A stretch of 52,149 nt of DNA from JAEHDI01 sp035455185 (GTDB lineage: Bacteria; Acidobacteriota; Terriglobia; Bryobacterales; Bryobacteraceae), in NCBI GenBank assembly GCA_035455185.1, contig DATIFQ010000120.1:1-52149 (forward strand). The letters are read 5' to 3'. Below, piece by piece: positions 26,913-35,022 of this stretch; position 1 is the stretch's first letter; each line of letters opens with the position of its first letter. A model generated the notes under the pieces. That model was not told where the DNA came from. It was given only the letters and a program-made list of their open reading frames with translations, and did no database searches. A program made the position numbers and the translations under genes.

Positions 26913-27013
26913 ATTTACCTGCGTTTTCAGTGTGGTATACCACGCCAAGCGCTTAGTGTGGCTCAGTTGACATACGGCCACTGCCTTCGCCTCGTTAAGC
27001 CAATACTCCTTAC

Positions 27014-27081
27014 TGGGGGCGCCCCCAATTCGGAGGTTTGTGTTGCTATAACACAAACCTTGTGTTGCTACAACACAAACC
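27014..27081. repeat. Palindrome cluster with a 22-bp tandem repeat
   Basis: A self-complementary TGGGGGCGCCCCCA lies at 27014-27027. Seven bases on, two head-to-tail 22-bp units (27038-27059 and 27060-27081) follow, identical but for one T/C change in the loop. Each unit has the palindromic core TTGTGTTGCTAYAACACAA; in the first copy the stem extends to a perfect 11 bp (27034-27044 with 27050-27060, loop GCTAT). The AT-rich sequence is unlike the GC-rich surroundings. It could be a double operator or a mobile-repeat end; no gene is directly attached. Confidence 0.7.
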
Positions 27082-27547
27082 TCGCCGTATAGCTCAAGCT
27101 CCTGGCGAGTGCGGTCAATCAAACGATGAATCTCCCCGAAGCACCTCAAAACCAAGCATTCCGCGAGATCCAAATCCCGAACTCGTGGCTCTTATCGCTC
27201 GCGTAACACCTTCGGACCAAGAAGTGCTCAGTGTTTTTCCGATGGCGGCAAGGGGCGCGCGTGTCCCAAATTCGGAGCCGAACGACGACTCAGAGAAGCG
27301 CTTGCCTCTCAGCTATCCATGGCCGCGGTTGCGGAACTACCATACAACGGCGGGGCGGGATGAAGCTGACGATCCGGCGCGGGCGCGGTACGTTGACCTG
27401 TGCTGGCGGCGGCTGACACACCAACAAGTGGGGGTACTCAGGTATTAGCCAAGGCCCGACGAGGCGCGGTAGCGGGGGCGGTCCTATCGGTCTATGAAGA
27501 AGACGATTCGACGTGGTCCCATTCGTCTGCTGTCTCGGCAATGACGC

Positions 27548-27833
27548 TACGGTCCCTATTTCCTGGAGATGTGCGTCTACCTGGAGGCTTATCAACCCAC
27601 CGCTCAAACGACGGAGCCCATGGTGGCTTCCGTCAACTTCTACCGCGGGAAAGTCAAGGCTTTCGAAACCGTGCCGCTCGGGATCATAGAGGGTCCGAAC
27701 TCCAGGTCCAAAGCGGTGCCAATCCGCTTTCGAATATCGATGGGTGACCTTCAACCCGGCAGACACACTTGCCAAGTCAATGTAATCAACCCCTCGATGC
27801 AGAAGTTTGCCGTCTGGCGAGCGTCGAAGTTGA
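27548..27833 (+). pseudogene. C-terminal remnant of an acidobacterial VWFA-related secreted protein
   Basis: From 27548 the frame reads 'YGPYFLEMCVYLEAYQPTAQ', 'VASVNFYRGKVKAFETVPLG', 'SKAVPIRFRISMGDLQPGRH' and 'TCQVNVINPSMQKFAVWRA'. This is the closing beta domain that follows the VWA module in the 'VWFA-related acidobacterial domain' proteins. The upstream frame is closed by a TGA at 27542, and the VWA part is missing, as is the usual '.VVLP' end. No ribosome site. It is a truncated leftover. Confidence 0.5.
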
Positions 27834-28349
27834 CGGGCCTCGCCATCAGCTCACCATACAGTTTCTGGCGAGCCTCGCCGCCGAATTGAACGGGGTTGTT
27901 GATGTCCTCTTCCTGGGGCCAATCGCCGGGAATAAGAACACCTTGGTGATAGGGAAAGAAGGAGTAGCTGACATAACCACCGCGGCAGGTCCGAGTCGCG
28001 TGACACGCCTTTCGCGAGAATCCGCTAGGGAAACCTCTTGGATCTTGTCATCTTTCTCGAAAACGAATTCGCGATTGCCTTCCCGGCTCATGTGCCAGTC
28101 GACACCCGAGCTGAGATGCCGGACGTTACAGCCATTGTGGTTAGATCTACCGTGACCCTCAGATCTTTCGATTCAAGAACAATGTTTTGTTGTGCAAAGA
28201 GACGCACGGAAGTGCATCTTTATTTCTTGGGAGCCCCCGGTTTTGGAGAGTAGCGAACAGGGCTAGACGACTGGCGATCCTGCGCTCAACACGCAAATCC
28301 AGTTCAGGTTCCAGAATGACGCCGGGCTGCTGGGAACTCGGGCCGCGGA
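27834..28349. other. Gene-poor stretch with an unassigned coding-like minus frame
   Basis: No intact gene is found between the VWFA remnant and the AAA+ gene. On the minus strand a start-less frame (about 28060-27768, running under the VWFA remnant) reads 'GGYVSYSFFPYHQGVLIPGD', then 'INNPVQFGGEARQKLYGELM', with coding-like composition. A second minus frame just upstream begins 'MSREGNREFVFEKDDKIQEV' at 28091. Together they look like one broken gene, but I recognise no family. Confidence 0.3.
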
Positions 28350-30086
28350 TTACCGGCTGAGGACTCCCAGTTCGCCCACGCGCCGCAAGATCTCGCCACG
28401 GTCCATGTCCCGGTAAGCATCCGGCAGCAGGCTCTTTGACGTGCACTCGAGTACCGCGACCATATTTTGCAGCTCGATTTCGGTCGGGTAGGAGGGCGCG
28501 ACGAAATCGGCGATGGCCGCCTTCAGGTCCTCCACGTCCACCGCCGCATCGCCTTCGAGCGCGCTCTTCATGCGGGCGCGAACCAACAACGCTTCGGTGT
28601 CGGCGCCCGAGAGCGTCCCGGCCTGCGCCAGAAAGAACTTTTCCGCCTCCTCCGATGCCACGCGCGTGCCGGTTTTCTTCTGCATGGCGCGCAGCATCGC
28701 GAGCCGCTCTTCATCGGTATGAGGGTAGAAGAGGGCGAGGTGCTCCTCTGCGCGTCCCTGGCGCTTCAGATCCACCGGCAGCAAATCGGGGCGGCAGGTG
28801 AGCAGGAACCAGATCACCTTGCCCCGGTATTCTGTGTTTCCCATGAACTGGGCGATCTGCGCGAACACGCGGCTGCTGACGCCGCTGTCCCCGAAGTTCG
28901 AACGAGTGCCGAGTTGCGCGTCGGCTTCGTCTACCACCACTGCGATCGGACTCATGGCTTTCAATAGCGTCAGCACGCGCTCCAGGTTCGACTCCGTCAC
29001 TCCCTGCCACATGCTGCGGAAATTCTTCAGCATCACGGCGGGAATGCCCACTTCACCCGCGAAACAAGTCGTGAGGAAGGTCTTGCCCGTGCCGACCGGG
29101 CCGCAGATCACGTACCCCATCGGTAACACGTCGAAGCGCCCCGCACGCAACGCCGCCGCGGCATCGCGCAGTTTCTTCTTCACGGCCTCATGACCAGCCA
29201 CCACGGAGAGGTCATATTTGCTTTGGACGAACTCCAGCAGGCCCCCCGATTCGGCCTCGATCAGCTCCTTCTTCAGCTTGGTCAGGAACGGGATCGTCAG
29301 AGGCTGGCGGTTTTCGCAGGCATTCGCGATGAGGTTCTGCAACTGCACGAGCTTCAAACCCGCGCCCAGCTTGGCGAGCAGTTCGGCGGTCACGTCGGAA
29401 CCCGGCGGCAGGGGTGTCGCCTCCATCTGCGCTTGAACGAAGTCCGTCCGCTCCTGCTCGTTGGGCAGAGGGATTTCGATAGCCGCCACCCCCGGATTCT
29501 GCACCAGCCCGGCATTGAGCCCCGCCAGACTCTCGGTCACCAGGCACAGCGTCACGTCAGCTCGCAGAAAACTCTGGTTCTGCGCCCATCGCTTCAGAAT
29601 CACCAGGCAGTTGCGGTCCTCGGACCCCATCGAGGAGGCGTCGCCTGCCGGCGCGATGGTATCCGCGTACCCGATCGAGAGCGCGATCTTCTTCCTGTCC
29701 AGAACGCGCAGCCGCAGGTAGCTCTCGATCAAAGCGAGAACACCGTCGGGATTGCGAGGTAATCCCTGGGCATACTTTGTGCCGTGGTATGCGTCGTAAC
29801 CCGCAAGGGCGCGCTGGAAATCCTGCTGCACTTCAGAATTGGCGAATCCGAGGCCTCCGCCACGGTCATAGGAAAGCACCAGGTCACGCCGGCCGAACAA
29901 CCCCTCGTCGAGAAACTTCGCCAGCGGAGCGTACTCGGTGTGGCCGCCACGCTTCCAAGCCACGAGGTCGTGCACGTTGCCATGCAACACGAACATGGCG
30001 ATGGTACGGGAGTAATACTTCTCCGAAAGCCGGCGCGCCCACTCGGGCAGGGCGTCGAGTGAAGCTGTGTTGCCTGTGGGATTCAT
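28350..30086 (-). CDS. AAA+ ATPase with a degenerate N-terminal AAA-like module
   Basis: 578 residues, cytoplasmic. The C-terminal module is a complete AAA+ ATPase: Walker A 'GPVGTGKT' (329-336), Walker B 'IAVVVDEADAQ' (about 381-391), sensor-1 'FLLTCRPD' (about 427-434), and a candidate Arg finger in 'KRQGRAEEHL' (441-450), most like FtsH/CDC48-type modules. The N-terminal half (residues about 20-275) follows an AAA-like order, 'RTIAMFVLHGNVHDLVAWK', 'KIALSIGYADTIAP', 'DVTLCLVTESLAGLN' and 'IEIPLPNEQERTDF', but has no P-loop, so it should be non-hydrolysing. It is the last gene of a seven-gene set and starts two bases after the previous stop. A remodelling ATPase for the PspA-type or membrane components is a reasonable inference. 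Confidence 0.85.
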   Translation of the reverse strand: MNPTGNTASLDALPEWARRLSEKYYSRTIAMFVLHGNVHDLVAWKRGGHTEYAPLAKFLDEGLFGRRDLVLSYDRGGGLGFANSEVQQDFQRALAGYDAYHGTKYAQGLPRNPDGVLALIESYLRLRVLDRKKIALSIGYADTIAPAGDASSMGSEDRNCLVILKRWAQNQSFLRADVTLCLVTESLAGLNAGLVQNPGVAAIEIPLPNEQERTDFVQAQMEATPLPPGSDVTAELLAKLGAGLKLVQLQNLIANACENRQPLTIPFLTKLKKELIEAESGGLLEFVQSKYDLSVVAGHEAVKKKLRDAAAALRAGRFDVLPMGYVICGPVGTGKTFLTTCFAGEVGIPAVMLKNFRSMWQGVTESNLERVLTLLKAMSPIAVVVDEADAQLGTRSNFGDSGVSSRVFAQIAQFMGNTEYRGKVIWFLLTCRPDLLPVDLKRQGRAEEHLALFYPHTDEERLAMLRAMQKKTGTRVASEEAEKFFLAQAGTLSGADTEALLVRARMKSALEGDAAVDVEDLKAAIADFVAPSYPTEIELQNMVAVLECTSKSLLPDAYRDMDRGEILRRVGELGVLSR

Positions 30087-30088
30087 GG

Positions 30089-30994
30089 TCAGTTTCGTAC
30101 GCGGTCCCGCGGCGGCGGGCTCTGTTCGGCCATCGGCAGGTGCGGCTCGTCGGCGTCCGGCGCAGCCAGCGCAAAGATTTCCTCCATCTCCTTCACGCTC
30201 TGCTCGGTCTGCTCCACATCCTGCACCAGGTGGTCGAGCTGTGCGCTCACTTCCTGCGGGTCACGCATGGTCACGGACTGGTCGCGGATCAACTGCAGCA
30301 CGTCTTCGATGGCGGAGCATTGCGCTTCGATCACCTGGGAATTTTCCCGGATCTTCTCGAACTTCGCCACACGCTTCCTGAGAATCTCGATGCGCCGCTG
30401 GTTGATCTCCTGCACCTTCGCCGGCGCTTTGGCCAGCGATTGTTCCAGCGTCGCGGCTTCGTTGCGCACCTGGTCCGGATTCAGCGATTTCAGGTACTCG
30501 CGGTGCGTGTGAGCAGCGTAAAGGAGCCGTACGTAGCCCTCCAGCAGCCCCGCCAGCTTAGCCTCCATCTGGGTAGCGAAAATCTGCGACGCGTAGGAGA
30601 GCTGCGAGTAGTTGGCGCGAATGGCCTCGGCGACCTGGAGAACGTTGGTGTACCGGCTGCGCATCTCCGCCGGGATGTTGCGGTACATCTCGTTGAGGCG
30701 TTTCTGATGTTCCCGCTTCTGATCGGCGTACTTCCAGGATCGGACAAGACGGCGAAAAGGGTTGCTCTGCGGCACCAGCGCCACGTACATCATTTCGAGT
30801 CCGGCCGCCAGGACCAACGGCAGCCCAGTACCCGAGATCAGCGCGAACAGCGCCGCGCCGGCCAATCCGATCCAGTTGTACTGCCACTTGAGGGCAGCCT
30901 TGACGTAGTCGTGCTGCGAGAGGCCCGCCTCGTCGAGCTTTCGATTGACGACGCCCTTCACCTCGGCACCGAAACTGGGCTTGTCATCGAGCAT
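30089..30994 (-). CDS. Membrane-anchored coiled-coil protein of the PspA-ABC cluster
   Basis: About 301 residues from ATG 30994; the frame is open to a TTG at 31060 overlapping the ABC ATPase stop, so the start may be earlier. A short N-terminal region precedes one long hydrophobic segment ('WIGLAGAALFALISGTGLPL' and 'VLAAGLEMMYVAL'), probably a helical hairpin. The remaining 200 residues are charged helices ('EQSLAKAPAKVQEINQRRIE', 'LDHLVQDVEQTEQSVKEMEE') predicted to form a cytoplasmic coiled coil. No known family is recognised. Placed between the ABC ATPase and the AAA+ gene, it may be an adaptor that brings the AAA+ ATPase to the membrane. Confidence 0.7.
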   Translation of the reverse strand: MLDDKPSFGAEVKGVVNRKLDEAGLSQHDYVKAALKWQYNWIGLAGAALFALISGTGLPLVLAAGLEMMYVALVPQSNPFRRLVRSWKYADQKREHQKRLNEMYRNIPAEMRSRYTNVLQVAEAIRANYSQLSYASQIFATQMEAKLAGLLEGYVRLLYAAHTHREYLKSLNPDQVRNEAATLEQSLAKAPAKVQEINQRRIEILRKRVAKFEKIRENSQVIEAQCSAIEDVLQLIRDQSVTMRDPQEVSAQLDHLVQDVEQTEQSVKEMEEIFALAAPDADEPHLPMAEQSPPPRDRVRN

Positions 30995-31056
30995 CAGACG
31001 CTGGCCTGCCTTCCGATTGTATAAGGCGGCTGCGGCATGCCGCCACGCCCGCCAGA

Positions 31057-31881
31057 TCAAAGGCTGACCCGGACTTGCCCTGAGCCGGCCGTCCGGCGCA
31101 GGCGGGCAAGGGCGTGGGATTCCAGTTCCTGGAATTCCCGCTGTTCCTTAAGCCCTTGCTCGCGCGGACGCACGAACGGCACCGGGATTTCTTCGACAAT
31201 GGTCCCCGGCCGCGCACTGACAATGTACAGACGATCAGCCAGAAAGACCGCCTCCGCGACGTCGTGTGTTACGAACAGCACCGTTGCCGCGGTCTCGTCC
31301 CAGATGCGCAGCAGGAGGGTCTGCATGTCGTTGCGGGTCTGCGCGTCGAGCGCGCCGAAGGGTTCGTCCATCAACAGCACCTGCGGTCGTACCGCCAGCG
31401 AGCGCGCGATCGCCAGCCGCTGCTGCATGCCGCCAGAGAGCGTGTGCGGGTACGCGTTCTCGAACCCCGAGAGCCCCACGGCCTCGATCAGGTGCTCCAC
31501 GATCTGGCGCCGGTCAGTCTCCTGCGTTCCCTTGATGCGCAGCCCGTACTCCACGTTGCGTGCCACGCTGAGCCAGGCGAATGAAGTGTATTTCTGGAAG
31601 ACCATTCCGCGATCCGGCCCCGGCCCCACCACCCGACGGCCGTTCACCATTACTTCCCCGGCGGTCGGAAAGTCCAGCCCCGCGATCATACGAAGGATCG
31701 TGGACTTGCCGCAGCCGGAGGGGCCGAGCAGCACACGGAATTCCCCGATATCGCGCCCGTCCGCCGCAAACTCGTCGGCGATTTCGAGGTTGACGTCCCG
31801 CAAGGCTTCCACCTTCTTACCCGAGGCGCCCGTGAAGACGCGCGAAACGTTCCGCAGCGTGATTCTATTTTTTGGTTCCAT
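31057..31881 (-). CDS. ABC transporter ATP-binding protein, TauB/SsuB type
   Basis: 274 residues with all nucleotide-binding motifs: Walker A 'GPSGCGKS' (53-60), Q-loop 'FQKYTSFAWLSV', signature 'LSGGMQQRLAIARSL', Walker B 'VLLMDEPFGALD' and switch 'FVTHDVAEAVFLADR'. The type is that of nitrate/sulfonate/taurine importers. ATG 31881 overlaps the permease stop by 17 bases. In this cluster it energises the permease at 31865-32701. Confidence 0.93.
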   Translation of the reverse strand: MEPKNRITLRNVSRVFTGASGKKVEALRDVNLEIADEFAADGRDIGEFRVLLGPSGCGKSTILRMIAGLDFPTAGEVMVNGRRVVGPGPDRGMVFQKYTSFAWLSVARNVEYGLRIKGTQETDRRQIVEHLIEAVGLSGFENAYPHTLSGGMQQRLAIARSLAVRPQVLLMDEPFGALDAQTRNDMQTLLLRIWDETAATVLFVTHDVAEAVFLADRLYIVSARPGTIVEEIPVPFVRPREQGLKEQREFQELESHALARLRRTAGSGQVRVSL

Positions 31882-32701
31882 GGGCGGAGGAAATGGCCGG
31901 CTCGGATTGCTCCCGCGCCGGGCGCTGCCAAGGGAAGAGACGGTCTTCCAATACCGTCAGCAGCCACCGGAACAGGAATGCGGCCACTCCGATGGCGATG
32001 ATACCTGCGTAGACGCGCTCGAAATCCAGCACCTTGCGCGCGGCCTCTACCATGTAGCCGACGCCCTTGCGCGCGTTTACCATCTCAGCCAGTATCACGT
32101 AGGTCCAGCCGATATCGTAGAGAATCCGGAATGAGCCAAAAATAGCGGGAAACGAGGCCCGAAACAACAGCCATAGCACGTGGTGGACCTTCGCGCCCAG
32201 AGTATACGCGGTCTCGAGCAGCGCGTGGTCCACACGGCTGACCTGTTCCACCACCAGCGCCAGAAGGTAGAAGAACATGCCGAAGAACAGGAACCCCACC
32301 TTCATGCCTTCGTCCATGCCGAACAGCGCGATGAACGCCGGAAGAAACGCTGTGATCGGCATCGACCGCATCGGCGCGGCTATCGGATTCACAAGGTGGA
32401 ACACCCACGGAAAGCTGCCCATCAACAACCCCAGCGGGATCGCGACCACGGCGGACCAGCAGAAGGCCTGTGCAATGCGCCACCAACTCTGGAAGACATT
32501 GCCGAGCAGGTCGTACTCGACCCACAGCCGAGCGATCGCCTTGACCACGCCCACCGGCTCTGGCAACGCCAACGGTGGCAGCAGGTTGCTCCTGGTCACC
32601 AGGAACCAGACAGCGACGAGGACTGTCCAGGCGGCAAACCCGAGAACTAGTGTCAACGGCCGCGCGATCGGTTTCCGGATGCTTGTGGGTTGCACCATCA
32701 C
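31865..32701 (-). CDS. ABC transporter permease, TauC/SsuC type
   Basis: 278 residues with about six membrane helices and the EAA-type coupling loop 'LLETAYTLGAKVHHVLWLLF' that docks to the ATPase. The family is binding-protein-dependent transport inner-membrane component. The start at 32701 overlaps the stop of the binding-protein/OmpA gene (ATGA), which makes co-translation likely. The substrate is unknown. Confidence 0.92.
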   Translation of the reverse strand: MMVQPTSIRKPIARPLTLVLGFAAWTVLVAVWFLVTRSNLLPPLALPEPVGVVKAIARLWVEYDLLGNVFQSWWRIAQAFCWSAVVAIPLGLLMGSFPWVFHLVNPIAAPMRSMPITAFLPAFIALFGMDEGMKVGFLFFGMFFYLLALVVEQVSRVDHALLETAYTLGAKVHHVLWLLFRASFPAIFGSFRILYDIGWTYVILAEMVNARKGVGYMVEAARKVLDFERVYAGIIAIGVAAFLFRWLLTVLEDRLFPWQRPAREQSEPAISSAHGTKK

Positions 32702-34254
32702 TGGTTCGCCGGATTCGGATACACCTTGATGTCCGTACGCCGGTTCTTCTCACGTCCCTCGGGCGTTTCGTTGGTTTCAATCGGTTTGTCCGGCCCGTTT
32801 CCAGCCGTCCGCATGCGTGATGCCGGGTAGCCGTACTTGGTCATCAAGTAGTTCTTTACCGTGTCGGCGCGTTGTCTCGAGAGAGTCAAGTTCAACTCGC
32901 GCGAGCCGGTCGAATCCGTGTTGCCATCGATATCAACCACCGTATTCTCGTATGCCCGCATGAAGCCACCGATCTCCTCCACTACCGCCCGCGAATCCGG
33001 GCTCAGAGCGGCCGAGTTGGTCTCGAAGTAGATGGACCGACGCTGCGTGGCGATGGGTGTCGCGCCCTTGGGCGGAGCCTTGTACTCGATGGGTGCCTCG
33101 GTCGACTGCGAAGAGAACTTGCCCTCCATCGCAGCGATGTAGCGCCGGTCCACGCTGCCCTCAATATCGGGAGCACCCTTGATCAACCGCAGTTCGCGGT
33201 ACATGTCCTGCGCCATCCCCATGATATTGTCGTAGTCGGAACCGGCGCCCGAGCCGAAGAAGGCTTTGTTGTCCGCGTAGTCGGACAGCCGCACGCCTCC
33301 CAGCATGGTCTTGGCGAGGTCTTCCGGAATGTTGAAGTCCTTGATGGTGCCGATCAGCGTGTGTGCCCGCGTGGGCTGCTGCCGAATGAACTCGACACCC
33401 TCCAGCCACCCTTCCAGGAAATTCCGCAGTGTCTGCGGTGAGTTGGCCGAGAAGCGGTCGCTGACCACCAGGATGTCGGCGATGAGCCGGTTGGCGACCC
33501 GCGTGTCGTAGATCTTCTTCGCGCCGGGCCGTTTGCCCACCGCGTCGGTCATGTCCGGATCCCAGGCCACCGCGGCGTCCACTTTCTGTTGCGCGAACAG
33601 GGTCGCTGGCTCGATTCCGTCCTTGGTATGGACTGCCTGGGTGAAGATCTCGTTGCGCTGCTCCGTGTTCAGGCCCGAGCTTTTGAGTCCGTTCCATAGC
33701 AAGAAATGGGAGGGCGTGTAGGGCGCGAAGGCGACGCTCTTCCCCGCCAGGTCTTCGATGCTGTTGATGCCCTGCTTGCCGATGACACCGTCGGCGCCGC
33801 GCGACCAATCCACCATATACACGGCGCGCGCCCGGAAGCCCTTATCGAGAAGCTGGCCATAGTCTTTGGCCCACACGTCCGCGGTTGTAAGCATCACGTC
33901 CACGTTGTTAGAGGCCAGCGCGGCCGTGCCCTCGGTCCAGTCGTCGATGATCTTGAAAGAAACCTTCAGGCCCTTCTTGTCGTAGATCGAACCGGCCGCG
34001 GTGTCCAGCCCGCCGTTGGCCACAAGGCCTCCCACGCAGCCGACCCAAATGTTGACGCGCACGCGCACCTGGTTCGTTTCCCTGTCGCCCGTGGTGGCGA
34101 GGGGCTTCGAAGTATCCACCGTCGTGGTGGCCGCCTTCTTCCCGAATAATCCAGACAGGTTGACGACGCCGTACCGGTCCAGGCCGTATGCGACCAGCCC
34201 GAGACCAATCAGAAATATGAAGATCCATCCGCCTTTTTCAATTCGTACCGCCAT
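32698..34254 (-). CDS. Solute-binding domain fused to an OmpA peptidoglycan-binding domain
   Basis: 518 residues. An N-terminal membrane anchor ('GWIFIFLIGLGLVAYGLDRY', about 9-28) is followed by a periplasmic NMT1/TauA-like binding domain (about 63-350: 'VNIWVGCVGGLVANGG', 'VDVMLTTADVWAKDYG', 'VAWDPDMTDAVG') and a C-terminal OmpA/MotB domain (about 405-512: 'SIYFETNSAALSPDSRAVVE', 'DGNTDSTGSRELNLTLSRQR', 'GREKNRRTDI'), which has the Asp and Arg that grip diaminopimelate. So a transport-type binding domain is tethered both to the inner membrane and to the wall. It lies 15 bases after pspA and overlaps the permease gene. Confidence 0.88.
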   Translation of the reverse strand: MAVRIEKGGWIFIFLIGLGLVAYGLDRYGVVNLSGLFGKKAATTTVDTSKPLATTGDRETNQVRVRVNIWVGCVGGLVANGGLDTAAGSIYDKKGLKVSFKIIDDWTEGTAALASNNVDVMLTTADVWAKDYGQLLDKGFRARAVYMVDWSRGADGVIGKQGINSIEDLAGKSVAFAPYTPSHFLLWNGLKSSGLNTEQRNEIFTQAVHTKDGIEPATLFAQQKVDAAVAWDPDMTDAVGKRPGAKKIYDTRVANRLIADILVVSDRFSANSPQTLRNFLEGWLEGVEFIRQQPTRAHTLIGTIKDFNIPEDLAKTMLGGVRLSDYADNKAFFGSGAGSDYDNIMGMAQDMYRELRLIKGAPDIEGSVDRRYIAAMEGKFSSQSTEAPIEYKAPPKGATPIATQRRSIYFETNSAALSPDSRAVVEEIGGFMRAYENTVVDIDGNTDSTGSRELNLTLSRQRADTVKNYLMTKYGYPASRMRTAGNGPDKPIETNETPEGREKNRRTDIKVYPNPANQ

Positions 34255-34269
34255 GACTTCCTCCGCAAA

Positions 34270-35001
34270 CTACGCAGTCTTCTCGGTCTCCCGGCCGCCG
34301 ATAGTCTTCTCGGGCGCCGGGGTGGATGCTTCGGGCGAAATCAGGCCCATTTCGGCCTTGAACTGTTTGACCAGTTCGCTAGCGCGCAGTTTCTCGGCCT
34401 CTTCTTCGATTTGGAACTTCTGCTGGTCCACGTTGCCCAAGGCCATTTCCATGCGGGCCTCGTTGACTGCCGTGGTTTCTTCGATCTTGCGGACCATCTC
34501 GTCGTGGGTCTGACTGACCCCCGCCACTTCGAACTGCTCCATGGCGTCGGCCACTTTCTTCTGCCACTGCGAGCGGCGGTAGTCGCGAATCGCGTTCATG
34601 GCTTCCCGCGTCTTCCGCTCTTTCTCACGCAGGAAGGCGGCCTTGACGTTCTGTGCCTTCTCGAAGCCCGCCCGCGCGGTTGCCAACTGCCCCTGCGTTC
34701 GTGCCAATGCGCTCCGCACCTGTTCGAGCTGCACGGCAAAGTGCCCGGCCAGATCGTCGCGGCCCGCCTGTATGGCAGCCTTTACCTTGGTCGCCAGATC
34801 GTTTACATCGGCCTTATACTTGTTCTCTTCTTTTTCGAGCAGCGTGGCGTTGGCCTTTACCATCGCGATGCTCTCGTTCATGCGCGGCACCTGGTCGTTC
34901 ATGTCGCGAATGTTCTGCTCGAGGATCAGCTCGGGATCCTCCGCCACAGAAATAAAGAATCCAAAGAACGAACGCAAAATACGCGAAAGCCGCTTAAACA
35001 T
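34270..35001 (-). CDS. pspA: PspA/IM30-family membrane-remodelling protein
   Basis: 243 residues, almost wholly coiled coil, beginning 'MFKRLSRILRSFFGFFISVA' then 'EDPELILEQNIRDMNDQV', the amphipathic helix 0 and helix 1 of the PspA/Vipp1 family (bacterial ESCRT-III superfamily). PspA binds stressed inner membrane and forms rods or rings that seal it. The C-terminal tail (from about 215) is Ala/Glu/Thr-rich and free. It is 21 bases downstream of the first gene of the cluster. Neither pspF nor pspB/C is present; the genes after it replace the classical partners. Confidence 0.88.
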   Translation of the reverse strand: MFKRLSRILRSFFGFFISVAEDPELILEQNIRDMNDQVPRMNESIAMVKANATLLEKEENKYKADVNDLATKVKAAIQAGRDDLAGHFAVQLEQVRSALARTQGQLATARAGFEKAQNVKAAFLREKERKTREAMNAIRDYRRSQWQKKVADAMEQFEVAGVSQTHDEMVRKIEETTAVNEARMEMALGNVDQQKFQIEEEAEKLRASELVKQFKAEMGLISPEASTPAPEKTIGGRETEKTA

Positions 35002-35022
35002 GAGATCGTTCCTCCTTCCCGG

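Noticed and set aside
27034..27081. Possible CRISPR array
   Set aside because: Only two units, directly abutting with no spacers, each internally palindromic; no cas genes nearby.
29777..31024. 415-codon plus-strand frame across the AAA+ and coiled-coil genes
   Set aside because: Antisense shadow spanning two well-supported genes; no start context or family.
31037..32134. 365-codon plus-strand frame
   Set aside because: Antisense to the ABC ATPase and permease, both with full motif sets.
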